NCBI RefSeq assembly: GCF_947503855.1
Contig: NZ_CANNFF010000004.1
Coordinates: 124,001 to 188,000, forward strand
Reading direction: 5' to 3'
DNA length: 64,000 nucleotides
Origin: an uncultured Polaribacter sp.
GTDB taxonomy: Bacteria; Bacteroidota; Bacteroidia; Flavobacteriales; Flavobacteriaceae
Position numbers and translations under genes: made by a program. Below are positions 17,798-30,000 of the stretch, piece by piece (position 1 is the first letter of the stretch; every line of letters starts with the position of its first letter). Below the pieces are notes generated by a model that did no database searches, was not told the DNA's origin, and saw only the letters and a list, made by a program, of their open reading frames with translations.

Positions 17798-19108
17798 TTA
17801 CTTTTGTCTAAAATAAATGGTAATTGGTACACCAGAAAAGTCGTAAATTTCTCGTAATTTATTTTCTATAAAACGTTTGTAAGGGTCTCTAACATACTGA
17901 GGTAAATTACAAAAAAATGCAAATTGAGGTGTTTGTGTTGGCAATTGCATGCAATATTTAATTTTCACAAATTTTCCTTTAGTTGCTGGTGGTGGGTAAC
18001 TTTTTATCACATCTAACATTACGTCATTCAACTTACTGGTAGGTATTTTGTTTTTTCTTTTATCAAAAACTTCTACAGCAGTTTCTATGGCTTTAAAAAT
18101 TCTTTGTTTTGTTAAGGCAGAAATAAATACAATAGGCACATCTGTAAATGGTTCTATTTGTTTTCTAACCATGGCTTCAAAATCGCGCATGGTATTGGTT
18201 TCTTTTTCAACTAAATCCCATTTATTTATAAGGATTACAACCCCTTTTCTATTTTTTTCTGCGAGCCAAAAAATGTTTTGGTCTTGCCCTTCAAAACCAC
18301 GAGTGGCATCTACTACCAACACAATAACATCAGAGTATTCTATAGAACGTACTGCACGCATTACAGAGTAAAACTCTAAGTCTTCTTTTACTTTAGATTT
18401 TTTTCGGATGCCAGCTGTGTCTACCAAATTAAAATCGAAACCAAATCTATTGTATTTAGTATCAATAGAATCTCTTGTGGTACCAGCAATGTTGGTTACA
18501 ATGTTTCTATCTTCTCCAATTAAAGCATTTATAAAAGAAGATTTTCCTGCATTTGGTCTTCCAACAACAGCAAATCTTGGTAATTCTTCTTTTTCTAAGT
18601 CTACTTCTTCTGGTGCTGGCATTTTTGCTGCTATAGCGTCTAATAAGTCTCCAGTTCCACTTCCGTTTATAGAGGATATTGTATGATAATCGCCCAAACC
18701 TAAGTTGTAAAATTCTACAGCATCCGCATCACGCATTGCGTTATCTACCTTATTAACTGTTAAAAAAATAGGTTTTTTAACTTTTCTAAGCAGTTTTGCA
18801 ACTTCTGCATCCATAGGCGTAATTCCTTCTTCAACATCTACCACAAAAACAATAATATCTGCTTCATCGATAGCTAAAGCAACTTGTTTTCTAATTTCTT
18901 CTTCAAAAATATCATCAGAACCAATAGCATAACCACCCGTATCTATAACAGAAAACTCTTTTCCATTCCAATCAGATTTTCCATAATGCCTATCTCTTGT
19001 AACTCCACTAACAGAGTCTACAATGGCTTCTCTACGCTGCACAAGTCTATTAAAAAGTGTCGACTTTCCTACATTAGGTCTTCCTACAATGGCAACAATA
19101 CTGTTCAT
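17798..19108 (-). CDS. der: Ribosome-assembly GTPase Der (EngA)
   Basis: A 436-residue tandem GTPase needed for 50S ribosome assembly. First G domain: GRPNVGKST at about residues 8-16, DTGG and NKVD (about 118). Second G domain: GRPNAGKSS at about 184-192, [11 protein letters not shown] and NKWD. The C-terminal KH-like domain ends ITIYFRQK. I chose ATG 19108 ([12 protein letters not shown]), the usual Der N-terminus; an in-frame ATG at 19117 adds three residues. A TAnnTTTG box at 19126-19133 places the transcript start very close to the start codon, which also favours the shorter form. Confidence 0.97.
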   Translation of the reverse strand: MNSIVAIVGRPNVGKSTLFNRLVQRREAIVDSVSGVTRDRHYGKSDWNGKEFSVIDTGGYAIGSDDIFEEEIRKQVALAIDEADIIVFVVDVEEGITPMDAEVAKLLRKVKKPIFLTVNKVDNAMRDADAVEFYNLGLGDYHTISSINGSGTGDLLDAIAAKMPAPEEVDLEKEELPRFAVVGRPNAGKSSFINALIGEDRNIVTNIAGTTRDSIDTKYNRFGFDFNLVDTAGIRKKSKVKEDLEFYSVMRAVRSIEYSDVIVLVVDATRGFEGQDQNIFWLAEKNRKGVVILINKWDLVEKETNTMRDFEAMVRKQIEPFTDVPIVFISALTKQRIFKAIETAVEVFDKRKNKIPTSKLNDVMLDVIKSYPPPATKGKFVKIKYCMQLPTQTPQFAFFCNLPQYVRDPYKRFIENKLREIYDFSGVPITIYFRQK

Positions 19109-19125
19109 GTTATTCATATTTTTTG

Positions 19126-19133
19126 CAAAGATA
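19126..19133 (-). promoter_or_regulatory. -7 box just upstream of der
   Basis: TATCTTTG on the minus strand matches TAnnTTTG and ends 8 bases before the first possible ATG of der (17 before the preferred one), implying a very short leader. No TTG is seen at the usual -33 distance. Confidence 0.45.
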
Positions 19134-19186
19134 CAATTTACTGTATGATAATTTATTGTAAATTTAGACTTATAAAATGCTTTTTT

Positions 19187-19705
19187 ATGAGTTCAATAAA
19201 GAATCTTTTAATAGAAAAAAGAAATAGCGAGCTTTTTTTAAGACCTCGATTTTCTATTGATTTAGATGAAAGTTATACAGCTGTTTTAGAGCGGTTTTCT
19301 AACGAATTTAAAAAAGAAGAAACTGTCTTTAGAGGTAATATTGTTGATGGGCATATTTTTATTTCTGTACCCAAAAAAGACGAACATTTTTGGTCGCCAC
19401 AACTTCATTTAGAAGCTGTAGAGGTTTCAGAAAATGTTTGCAAACTAAAAGGCCTTTTTGGGCCTACACCCCAAGTTTGGACGCTTTTTATGTTTGTTCA
19501 CTTTGTGGTAGGCATTTCTTTTTTAGGCTTTTGTGTATTGTTATACACCAAATTATCTTTAAAAGAATCTGTAGTTTTACCTGTAATAATGCTTGTAATT
19601 TTACCTTTATTGTGGCTTTTGCTATATTTTTTAGGAAAAGTTGGAAAAGACACAGGTAAAAGTCAAATGAAAAAATTACACGATTTTATGATTAAGAATA
19701 TTTAG
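19187..19705 (+). CDS. Small two-helix membrane protein of unknown function
   Basis: A 172-residue protein with a soluble N-terminal part of about 100 residues ([13 protein letters not shown], then [14 protein letters not shown] and [13 protein letters not shown]) and two transmembrane helices (about residues 103-126 and 133-154), ending in a charged cytoplasmic tail. The longer upstream frame to 18884 runs antisense through der and is not coding; the ATG at 19187 is the sensible start. It lies between the divergent der gene and the convergent era gene. I do not recognise a family; conservation beside era in flavobacteria is possible. Confidence 0.75.
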   Translation: MSSIKNLLIEKRNSELFLRPRFSIDLDESYTAVLERFSNEFKKEETVFRGNIVDGHIFISVPKKDEHFWSPQLHLEAVEVSENVCKLKGLFGPTPQVWTLFMFVHFVVGISFLGFCVLLYTKLSLKESVVLPVIMLVILPLLWLLLYFLGKVGKDTGKSQMKKLHDFMIKNI

Positions 19706-19730
19706 CTTTCTACTTAAAATCGAGCAATAA

Positions 19731-20615
19731 TTATTTTTGATTGTACCCAAATCTCTTTAATTGATTTTTATCGCTTCGCCAATTTTTATTCACTTTTACA
19801 AAAAGCTCAATAAACACTTTTTTCTGAAAAAAGCGTTCTAAATCTTTTCTAGCTTCTGCACCCACACGTTTAATGGCAGTTCCTTTATGGCCTATGATAA
19901 TTCCTTTTTGAGTATCTCTTTCTACCATAATTACAGAACGTATTTTAACAATATTTTCTTCTTCTATAAAACTTTCTGTTTCTACTTCTACAGAATAAGG
20001 AATTTCTTTTTTGTAGTGCATTAGAATTTTTTCTCTAATTTTTTCGTTTACAAAAAAACGTTCTGGTTTGTCTGTTAATTGGTCTTTTGGGTAAAAAGGA
20101 GGTGCTTCTGGCAATAACTCTTTTATTTTATCAAAAACGGCAGTTACATTAAAACCCTCTAAAGCAGAAATCACAAAAACATCTGCATTAGGTACTTTGT
20201 TTTTCCAATATTCTATTTTATCTTCAACTTCATCTTGTGATGATTTGTCAATTTTATTAAGTAATAAAATTACTGGAATCTCACTATGAATAATTCTATT
20301 AAAAAAAGCCTCGTTTTTTAGTTCTTTTTCACCAACCTCTACCATATAAATTAAAATATCGGCATCTTCAAAGGCAGATTTTACAAAATCCATCATAGAA
20401 GATTGTAATTCATAGGCAGGTTTTATAATTCCTGGTGTATCAGAAAATATAATTTGATGATTTTCATCATTTACAATTCCTAAAATTCTGTGTCTTGTTG
20501 TTTGTGCTTTGGGGGTAATTATCGAGAGCTTTTCGCCTACCAAAGCATTCATTAAGGTAGATTTACCCACATTAGGATTTCCAATAATATTTACAAAACC
20601 AGCTTTATGTATCAT
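19731..20615 (-). CDS. era: GTPase Era
   Basis: A 294-residue Era GTPase acting in 16S rRNA maturation and 30S assembly. G1 is GNPNVGKST (about residues 12-20), G3 DTPG (about 58), G4 NKID (about 120). The C-terminal KH domain shows GHKGTAIKRVGAEARKDLE at about 243-261, which binds the 3' end of 16S rRNA. Length is normal. The N-terminus MIHKAGFVNIIG matches the family, so the start is firm; a -7-like box lies only 4 bases upstream. Confidence 0.97.
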   Translation of the reverse strand: MIHKAGFVNIIGNPNVGKSTLMNALVGEKLSIITPKAQTTRHRILGIVNDENHQIIFSDTPGIIKPAYELQSSMMDFVKSAFEDADILIYMVEVGEKELKNEAFFNRIIHSEIPVILLLNKIDKSSQDEVEDKIEYWKNKVPNADVFVISALEGFNVTAVFDKIKELLPEAPPFYPKDQLTDKPERFFVNEKIREKILMHYKKEIPYSVEVETESFIEEENIVKIRSVIMVERDTQKGIIIGHKGTAIKRVGAEARKDLERFFQKKVFIELFVKVNKNWRSDKNQLKRFGYNQK

Positions 20616-20619
20616 TTTG

Positions 20620-20627
20620 CAAAGGTA
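20620..20627 (-). promoter_or_regulatory. -7 box touching the era start region
   Basis: TACCTTTG on the minus strand matches TAnnTTTG and ends 4 bases before the era ATG. If used, transcription would begin at or next to the start codon, giving a nearly leaderless mRNA. Confidence 0.45.
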
Positions 20628-21085
20628 AATACTTTTTGTAGTTGATAAGAATTAAGTCTAAAAAAATAAAACAAATAAAGTTTAGATAATATTTAGGTTG
20701 CATTGTGTAGTTTAGATTGTTGCGTGTATAATGTCTGTTAATAGACTAATTTTTAATACTTTATTGATGTGTAAAAACAATTTACATTATTTAAAGTGCT
20801 CATAATCAAACAATTTAACGTTGTTAACTTCTTTTCTTTATGTTTCAATAAAATTGGATTGATATAGTGGTTTTATCTAAATGTAGGTTGATGAAAATTG
20901 GCTCTCATTTTTTAAAGTAATGCTTGTATTTTGGTTGATGTTTTTTTTAAAAAAAATACCATAATTTATTGTATTTTTGTAGGTTAGATAAATAACTTTA
21001 TCTTATTCAATGATTTTTTTCTAAAAGTAGATTTTAAACATTTAAAAAAACAAATAATTACAAGTAAATCATACCATTGATAGCC
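20628..21085. other. Divergent intergenic region upstream of the giant gene
   Basis: About 460 A/T-rich bases between era (minus) and the giant surface-protein gene (plus). TATTTTTG at 20972-20979 fits a plus-strand -7 box, about 107 bases before the giant gene's ATG, but no TTG is correctly spaced. No coding frame, tRNA or clear hairpin was seen. The long leader leaves room for regulatory elements. Confidence 0.5.
20972..20979 (+). promoter_or_regulatory. Candidate -7 box for the giant surface-protein gene
   Basis: TATTTTTG matches TAnnTTTG. The nearest upstream TTG (20935-20937) is too far for a normal -33 element, so this is a partial match only. Confidence 0.35.
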
Positions 21086-24000
21086 ATGCATACAAAAATA
21101 TCCTCCAATATAATCAAAACAATCACAGTTTTATTTTTTACATTAATGAGTTTCTCTAGTGTTTTAGGGCAGTCTAATTTAGATTTTTCTTATTCAGGCA
21201 CTTACTCAGAGGTTACCTTACAACCTGGAACCTACGAATTAGAAGTTTGGGGAGCTCAAGGAGGTGGTGGTATTTATCATTATGGACCTGGAGGGAAAGG
21301 AGGGTACTCAAAGGGGGTTTTAGATCTTACTGTTAGCGAAACCTTATATATTTATGTTGGTCAAAAAGGGTTTCAATCTGGTACTACTAACACTGCTTTT
21401 AATGGAGGTGGCGCTGGTAGCCGAGATGGTGGTACTAATATTATTTTTCATGGATTTACTGGTGGAGGTGCTACTCATATTGCAAAAAAGATGGGGGTTT
21501 TAAGTACATTGAATTCATTTCAATCAGATGTACTAATTGTGGCTGGCGGCGGCGGCGGTGGCGGCGGTAATTACAGTTATCTTGGTTCAGGTTATGACCC
21601 TGCAGGTGGTGCTGGTGGCGGTATCGCTGGGTTGGCTGGTGCTGTATCTACGGCTAGTAGCTATAGAGGTAGTGGAAATGGAGGAACACAAACTGCTGGT
21701 GGTGCTACAGGTGTTCAAAGTAACTCTACACCTTCTGTGGCAGCTACTTTTGGTTTAGGAGCTTCTGCAGATAGAAATACCGCTGACACAGCTCAAGGCG
21801 GTGGCGGTGGCGGTGGCTGGTATGGTGGCGGAGCTGGATCTTTTGCTGGAGGAGCTGGCGGTGGCGGGTCAGGTTATATAGGAGGTGTTACTTCTGGTAC
21901 GATGTCTACAGGCACTAGAAATGGCGATGGTTATGCAAGAATAACACAAATATACCCAGGTGGTGAAATAGAAGTGAGTGGGTTTCAACATATTTCAAGT
22001 TCTACTCTTCCTACATTTGGCTCCTCTCCTTACGAATACCAATGGCAGATAAGTACAGATGGTTCAACTTTTACAGATATTTCTGGTGAAACATCTGATG
22101 AATTAAATCCAGCTAATATATCACAAACAACCTATTATAGAAGAAAGACAATAGATAATACGGGTGTTTTTAAATATACAAATGTTGTAAAGATTTTAAA
22201 AATAGCTGGTCAAAGTGCAATCGAGTATAATTATACGGGATCTGAAAAATCTATAACCTTACCACCTGGAACCTATGAATTAGAAGCTTGGGGTGCCCAA
22301 GGGGGTGGTGACACTGGCTTGCTCAATAAAATTGGGGTAGGTGGTAAAGGTGGTTATAGCAAAGGAGAAATTGTTTTTACAGAGGCTACTACTATTTATC
22401 TTTCTGTTGGTCAAGAAGGCTTTCAGAGTCATACAACTTCTACAGCATTTAATGGTGGAGGATCAGGAAACCCTGTTGCTACCTCTCAAAACGATAGAAA
22501 TGGTTTTACAGGTGGTGGGGCAACACATATGGCACTTGAAAATGGTTTATTAAGTGCTTTAAGTAACAGTAAAGATAAGGTGTTAATTGTAGCTGGAGCC
22601 GGTGGTGCCGGTGGGGGTGCTTGGTCTACAAGTTATAATACAGCAGGCGGTTATGGCGGTGGTATTGTTGGTGCTACTGCACCAAATACACCTGAGCCAG
22701 CATTAAGAGGTGTAGGAAGAGGAGGATCTCAAACTTCGGGAGGTGTTTCGGGTTATGATACCAGAACAACTTACTCTGGAAATGAAGTGGCATATATTGA
22801 GGCTGGTTTTGGGCGAGGAGCTAGTAGTTCTAGACATATAGGAGATATAGTACAAGGCGGCGGCGGCGGAGGCGGCTGGTATGGCGGAGGTGCAGGAAGT
22901 CAAGCTGGTGGTGGCGGTGGCGGTGGCTCTGGTTATGTTAAAACTAACTTGAGTAGTCCTGTTTTAACCGCTGGAAACGCGTCTATGCCAAACCCTTCTG
23001 GAGGATCAAATATAATTGGAAATACAGGAAACGGTTTTGCCAGAATTACTGAATTGAGAGGAAATGTAACTATTGTAGCCTCTGGAGGTGCAGACATAAA
23101 TAATGGCTGGACGTATTCAAATGGATTGATTAAAGTAGGTAGCAATGTTAGTATTAATGCCTCTGTAATAGAAAATTATTTAAGTTCTGGAGATCTTACC
23201 ATAGATGCCCGATCAATAACAGTTAACAGTCCTATAAGCTATACGGGTATCACCGAAAGGAGTCTAACTTTCAAATCATTAAATTACATAGATGTAAATG
23301 CTTCAGTTAAAGCAACGGGTTCTGGAGAATTAAATATAATTCTTTGGTCAGACCAATCTGCAATAGGAGGGGTAGATATTGGTGGTTATATTGACCTAGC
23401 TCTGGGAGTTGAGCTTATATCAAATGGAGGAACTTTAGTGCTTGCTGGAGGAGAAGATAACGGTGCAAACGGCGGCACAGCTAGCGATGGTATTCCTGAT
23501 GGCTATGCATGGAATTCTAAGACTACTTCTCATGGAGGTATTTTATTAGGCCCTGCTGATGGTACTACAGGTAGTTCTGTAAATTTATTAAGTGACGGAG
23601 GAGATATTATTATAAGAGGTAAAACCTCTGGAAGTATAGAATATCCAGGAATTTTAAGCGCCCAGAAGTTTATAATAAATTCTGGAAGCGGTACTATCTT
23701 AATGGATGGTGATGCAAGTTTAGCTCATGGAATAGAATTGGCTTATGGAAGCAACGCTAATTATGCTATTACTTCTAATAGTACAGAAAGTCCTGCTATT
23801 TCAATAACAGGAAGTACACAAAGATCGGGATATACCGGAGCTATATTTTCATTAAGGGAGGGTGCATATTTAATCGAATCAAGAGCTATTTCAGGTGGTG
23901 GAATTCAAATAAAGGGTGGCAACACCAACTCCAGCGGAAATGAAATTTATTTTAACGGAGATGCTAGTAACAATGCCTATATATTATCCAAAAATGGTCC

Positions 24001-27000
24001 TATAGAAATTTTATCTAGTAGCAATTCTACTGGAGGGGTTGTATTTACAGGAAATACTTATTTTGGAGGTGCATCGGCCTCAACAGTTAACGGCTTCTCT
24101 TCTAGTGTCACTTCTTCTTCTAGTTCTATTAGTTTAGATTCAGACTATTTCACTTTCAATGGTCAAACCGCTGTTACCACTTCAGGTGCTTTCTCTATGA
24201 AACCTACCAGTGACTCTTTTGGTGAAGCACAGACTATCTCTAATTTATTGTTTAGTGGTAATGAGAGTACACTAAATATCGGTAAGCCAGAGAATACGGC
24301 TACTGTAAATTTAAGTAGTGATATTGAAATAAATGGACCAATCTCCATCTATGCAGGAACTATTAGTTTAAATGCTAATATTTCAAGCACCCTTTCAGGC
24401 GCAGATATTCTTACAAAAGCAACTGGTGATATTAGCCTAGCTACCAATAAGTCTATTACGACTAATGGGGGTGACATAATACTTTGGGCTAACAGTGATG
24501 GACAAACATCTAATGGTTCGGTATTATTGCGAGACGACTCTTTAATAAATACTGCTGGGGGTAGTGTTTGGATTGGAGGAGGATCTGGAAATACTACATG
24601 GAATGATCTCACTGTAGGTAACGGATATGCAGTTTCAGGTACCTCTTTTACACCCTCAGATGGTGGCGGTGATGCAAACGCTGGTGTATACTTTGAGAAT
24701 GCAACTATTCAAACTAATGGAGGTAATATTTTAGTCAAAGGTGACGGAGGCACAAATTATGCATCCGGAATTACTACCTATGGTGGCAATACGATTAATT
24801 CGGGTAATGGAACAATTGAATGGGATGGAAAAACATCTTCTTCTTTCGAAACCCAAGGTATTTCATTTGGGTTACACGATGTTATAATTGCTGGAAACAC
24901 CAGCTTTAATTCAACCTCCACAGGTGTAGCTGTAAAATTAAAGGGTAGTTCAAATGCTCGTAACGGCATAGGGGTTGATGGAATTGTTACTATAGAATCA
25001 TCGGGTTCTGGCTCAATTGATCTAACTGGAACAGGAGCAAGCCCACATTATGGAATAGAAGTTGGAAACTATTACAATGGAAGTAAGCTTAATTTATATG
25101 CTGCCTCAGGTGAAATTAAAGTAGATGGGGGCTCAATGGGAATTTCAGTTGTTCAAACGGGTAATCAAGGAAATGCGTTAGGAGATTCTAAACTTACTAT
25201 TGGTCAAGGAGGAACTATTTCGTCTTCTACTAGTAACATCAAACTAGTTGGAGATGCCTTTTCTGTGACTACCAATAATGGGCTTAATATTAATGCCAGT
25301 GGGCAACTTTCAGTTTTATCTCAAGGCAATAGTTTTTCAGGTCCTCTTTCGTGGCCATTAACCAATTCAACGGTTTCAAATATTACGGGTTTAAACATCG
25401 GAAAAGAGACCAATACCTCTAATATAACCATTGGTAGTGATCAGACAGTTGCCGGTCCCATTTCTATTTACGGTAGAGATATTGCTCTAAGCGCCAACCT
25501 AACAAGCACGCTTTCAGGCGCAGATATACTTACAAAAGCTAGTGGAAATATTGTGCTTCTAGACAATAAGTCAATAGAAACAAACCTGGGTAATGTTATT
25601 TTATGGTCTGATAGTGATACTAATAATGAAGGTAGTATTGTCTTATCTAATAACGTTGAAATTAATACGGTAAATGGATCCACTGCTAGCAATCTAAATA
25701 CTGGAGGAAAAATTGTTTTGGCCGGTGGTTTAGATGATGGCTCCAATGGAGGCGCAGCATCTGATGGTATTCCTGATGGTTTTGCATCAAGTTCCTTTGG
25801 AAACGGAATAAAACTTGGAACTACAGAGGCAAATGAAACACAAATGTATTCAGGAGGTGGTGACATCGTTATTAGAGGATTTAGTAATCATAGCTCAACC
25901 AATGACCACAGAAATGAAGTTGGTATTTGGCATACAGGTAGTTGGGTAGCAAACTCAGGTAATGGATCTATTCATATAATAGGTAAAGGTGATAACCTTT
26001 ATGGTGTTAATTTTGTAAGATCATTCGCCGTTAATAACGTACTAGATGGGCCTAAATTTTTATCGTTCATATCTAATAAAGCTAGTGGTCCTGCAATAAC
26101 TATTTCTGGAACTTCAAACACTAGTCATGGAGTTGTATTTAATTATAATAATCCTAAAGAAATATTAGCAACTGGTGGGGGTAATATTTCAATCACAGGA
26201 TCAGGTGCTGGTTCAGGTTATGGCATTTTTCTTCAAAATCCAGATATATTATCTAGTGGAGGATCTATTAAACTAGATGGTGGTACAAAAGGAATATATG
26301 TAGCTGATGCAGGCAGTCATCTAGGTGCAAAAACAGGAAGTAGCATTACAAATAGTACATCAAATATAACCTTAATAGCAGACGTGCTTAATTTCATAGG
26401 AGCGTCAAATATACTTACTTCTGGTACACTTACAGTAGAGCCTTCGAGCAATAGTTTTTCAGGTCCTCTTTCGTGGCCATTAACCAATTCAACGGTTTCA
26501 AATATTACGGGTTTAAACATCGGAAAAGAGACCAATACCTCTAATATTACCATTAGTAGTGATCAGACTATTGCAGGTCCTATTTCTATTTATGGAGGAA
26601 ATATTGAAATTGATGCAAATATTACTTCCACAAATGGAAATATTTTAATTGATGGTGATACAGGAAGTATTTTAGATCTTGGAGCAGATGGTATTAGAAT
26701 AGATAATGAATCTACAATAAAAACAATTACAGCTGGAGATATAACGCTATTAGGCCGAAGTAGTGAAGGTAATATTAGCAGTTTAATAGGTGTAGAACTG
26801 GGAGATAATTCAAGTATTCAATCTGCTGGTAACATTAGTATTACAGGTATTTCAGAATCTAGTTCTGACACTTCTGCTAGAGGAGTCTTTCTGGCAGGAA
26901 GCATTTCGGCAAGTGGTAATATAAATATTACGGGTGAATCTAAAAGTTCTAATTATGATTATGATGTCTATCTTACTAATACTACCGCCAGATCAAGTAC

Positions 27001-30000
27001 CGATAGTAGTATAATTACAACAGATGGTAATATAACGATTGAAGCACTAAATGAAGGTCGTGTGTCTTTTGGTGGTAATGAAGAAGATTACTTTATTACA
27101 AGTACTTCAGGTAACATAGAACTAAAAGCTGATAAACAAAATGTTTATTCAAGTATCAAGGTTAATGTAACGACTTCAGGCAGCTTATCTATTTTAGCTA
27201 GACCAAATGATGGTTCAGAAGCATCTTTTGTAGAATCTATAGATTTTACCAAATACTTGTTTGGAAGTAATATTTCAAGTTTAACTATTGGAGATCCTAC
27301 TAATTCAGAAGATGTTATTATAGGTAAAGATATATCAATATCCGGGCCTATAAATATTTATGGTGGAGATATAAATGTTAATGCAAACCTTGATACACAA
27401 GGTGGTGGTGCTAATGGCGGTATTCTTTTAAAAGCAAGTGGAGATATTGTAGTTTTAGGCAATAAATCAATTAAAACAAATTTAGGCAATGTTATTTTAT
27501 GGTCAGACAGTGACGGCAATGATATAGGAGGTGTTTTATTCAATTCTGGTTCTCAAATATCTACAAATAATGGGCACGTATGGATAGGCGGTGGCTCAGG
27601 CTCAACCTCATGGAACGGGTTAAACGTAGGAGATAGTTATGCAGCCAATTTAACAACTCCTCCAACAGGTCTTTCAGAGACATATGCTGGAATAAATGCC
27701 ATAGGCAGTTATATTAATGCAGGTTCTGGAGACCTATTTATGAGTGGTAGATCTTTTCAAACAAATTATCGTTATGGTATTGGAACTAGAATTAACGGAA
27801 TGGATTTAACGGCTAATGACATTTCAATATATGGAGTAGGATCTTCCAATAATAATTCTTCTAGTGATACTAATAGAGGTAATTGGGGAGTGGGTATAGA
27901 AAATATTTCAATTACCACTGTTTCAAATGGTAATATTTTAATTAATGGAGTTGGTGGTGGTGCTAATTCTGGAACGAATGGTGGGGTGAATCATGGTGTT
28001 TATATGAATTCAAATTCATCTTTACTAGCAAATGGTAGTGGAGATATTGCTATCTCTGGAACAGGTGGGGGAAATTCATCAATCACTCAAAACACCAATA
28101 ATGATGGTATTCATTTAAATGGAGCTGACATTAGTAATGATTCAGGTGAAATTTCACTAACAGCAAGTAAAGGTGTAAATAACAACTCAGAAGCAATTTA
28201 CATTACCAATATGTCATTAGGTACAATTGACAATATAACAATAAGTTCAGGTACAATAGATTTATTGAATGAGGATACCTTAACCCTTGGCTCTATAAAT
28301 GCTACAGATAAGATTACCATAGAAACACTTACAGGAGATATTAATCTTACCGATAACATCTCAACTACATCTACATCTACTGACGCCATTATTTTAAATG
28401 CAGGAAAATCTTCTACGCCAGGAACTACCACTGGAGGAGATATTAAGCTTATTAATACGCCAACTTTAACAACAGGTACTAATGGAATTATCAAACTATT
28501 TTCTGGATCAGAAACGCAAAGTACTGGTTTAGCTGCTATAGCTGATATCAATTATTTCGGATTAGATGAAACATCATCACTTCCTACTTTTACAGCTGGC
28601 TCTACCAATGCAATCTTCAGAGAAGTAGGTAACAATGCTCTCTATACAGATGGGAGTGATGATTATGTAGAGCTCTCGAGCAGTCCTATCTTAGATGGAG
28701 CCACAGAATTTACTATAGAACTCTGGATTAAACCAGACGGGACAAATTTCGATGATACTGAATACCATGGATTTTTAGGCTATGAAGGAAGTAGCATTCT
28801 TACTAGAAACCCATCATTGTGGTTAAAAGAAGGGAAAATACATTTAGACTCCTACAGAGATGGAGATCTTCAGCGTTTTGATTTTCTTACAGATCGTGCT
28901 TTAATAACTCAAGATGCTTGGACTCATATTGCTTTTGTTAAAGATGCCGAAATTTATCGCGTTTACCTAGATGGAGAATTAGCAATTACTACAGCAGCTC
29001 CAGATAAAGTTAATATTTCAACAAACGCCTATTTTTTAGGTCGTATAAACAACTATTTCTCAGGACAAATAGACGAGGTTCGTTTTTGGAGTGATGTGCG
29101 TACCAAGGCAGAGATTGATGCACTTATGAATATTGAGGCTACAGGCTCAGAGCCAGGTTTAGTTGCTTATTACGATTTTAACCATGGGGCTCCAAGCAAC
29201 ACTAACACCGGTATAACAACTCTTGTAGATCGAACTAATAATTCTAATAACGGTACACTAAATAATTTCTTACTAACCGGTAATAGTAGTAATTGGGTCA
29301 ATGGATTTTTTCCAAAAATAATTGGAGAGCGTTATGTTTATCTAGGAAAAACCAGACAATTAAGTCATTTTGTTTCTGGTGGAACATGGTCTATAGACAA
29401 TAATTCTTTGGCTAACATCTCATCAACTGGGGTACTTACAGGAGTGAGTGATGGTCAGGTAGCCGTAACTTATACTGTTAATGGAAATAGTACCACTGAT
29501 ACTTTTGATATCGTAGACCAAAACAATCTAGGTACTTTAACAATCGTAGCCAGCGGAGGTGTAACCGAGGATAATGGATGGGCTTATAGCAATGGTGTAA
29601 TTCGCCCAACATCAACTTCGGCAGTTAATATCAATGCTTCTTCGGTACTTGAAAAATTAAATTTAAATCATTTGACCATCGAAGCGAGCTCGATATCAGT
29701 TAATGCCAATGTATCGTCTACTTATGTAAACAACCTAACCTTAAAAGCTTCAGCAAATATTACTCAAGCAAGTTCTGTTGACATAACTACAAATGGCGGT
29801 GATGTAATTCTATGGTCTAATAGTGATAATGAAACTACAAATGGTGGCTACATCTACATCCAAGATAATGCTACAATAGATACAAGAACCCAAGTAGATA
29901 GAGTAGCAAATAATGGCTCAAATGATGATGAAAATGGTGGATCTATTATTTTAGCTGGAGGTGATGGAACAAGTATTCCTTCAGGTTATGCGCTAAATAA

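Noticed and set aside
18884..19186. N-terminal extension of the small membrane protein across der
   Set aside because: It runs antisense through the conserved GTPase gene and reads as low-quality protein; the ATG at 19187 gives a sensible protein.
21086..23060. Mycobacterial PE_PGRS-type protein because of Gly-rich stretches
   Set aside because: The GTYELEVWGAQGGG pattern belongs to a bacterial glycine-rich domain; the organism, sorting domain and context are Bacteroidota.
25468..25866. Long minus-strand frames within the giant genes (also 32218-32760 and 43664-44020)
   Set aside because: These mirror the repetitive Ser/Thr/Gly/Asn-rich coding strand, lack signal, motif or start context, and recur opposite each repeat.
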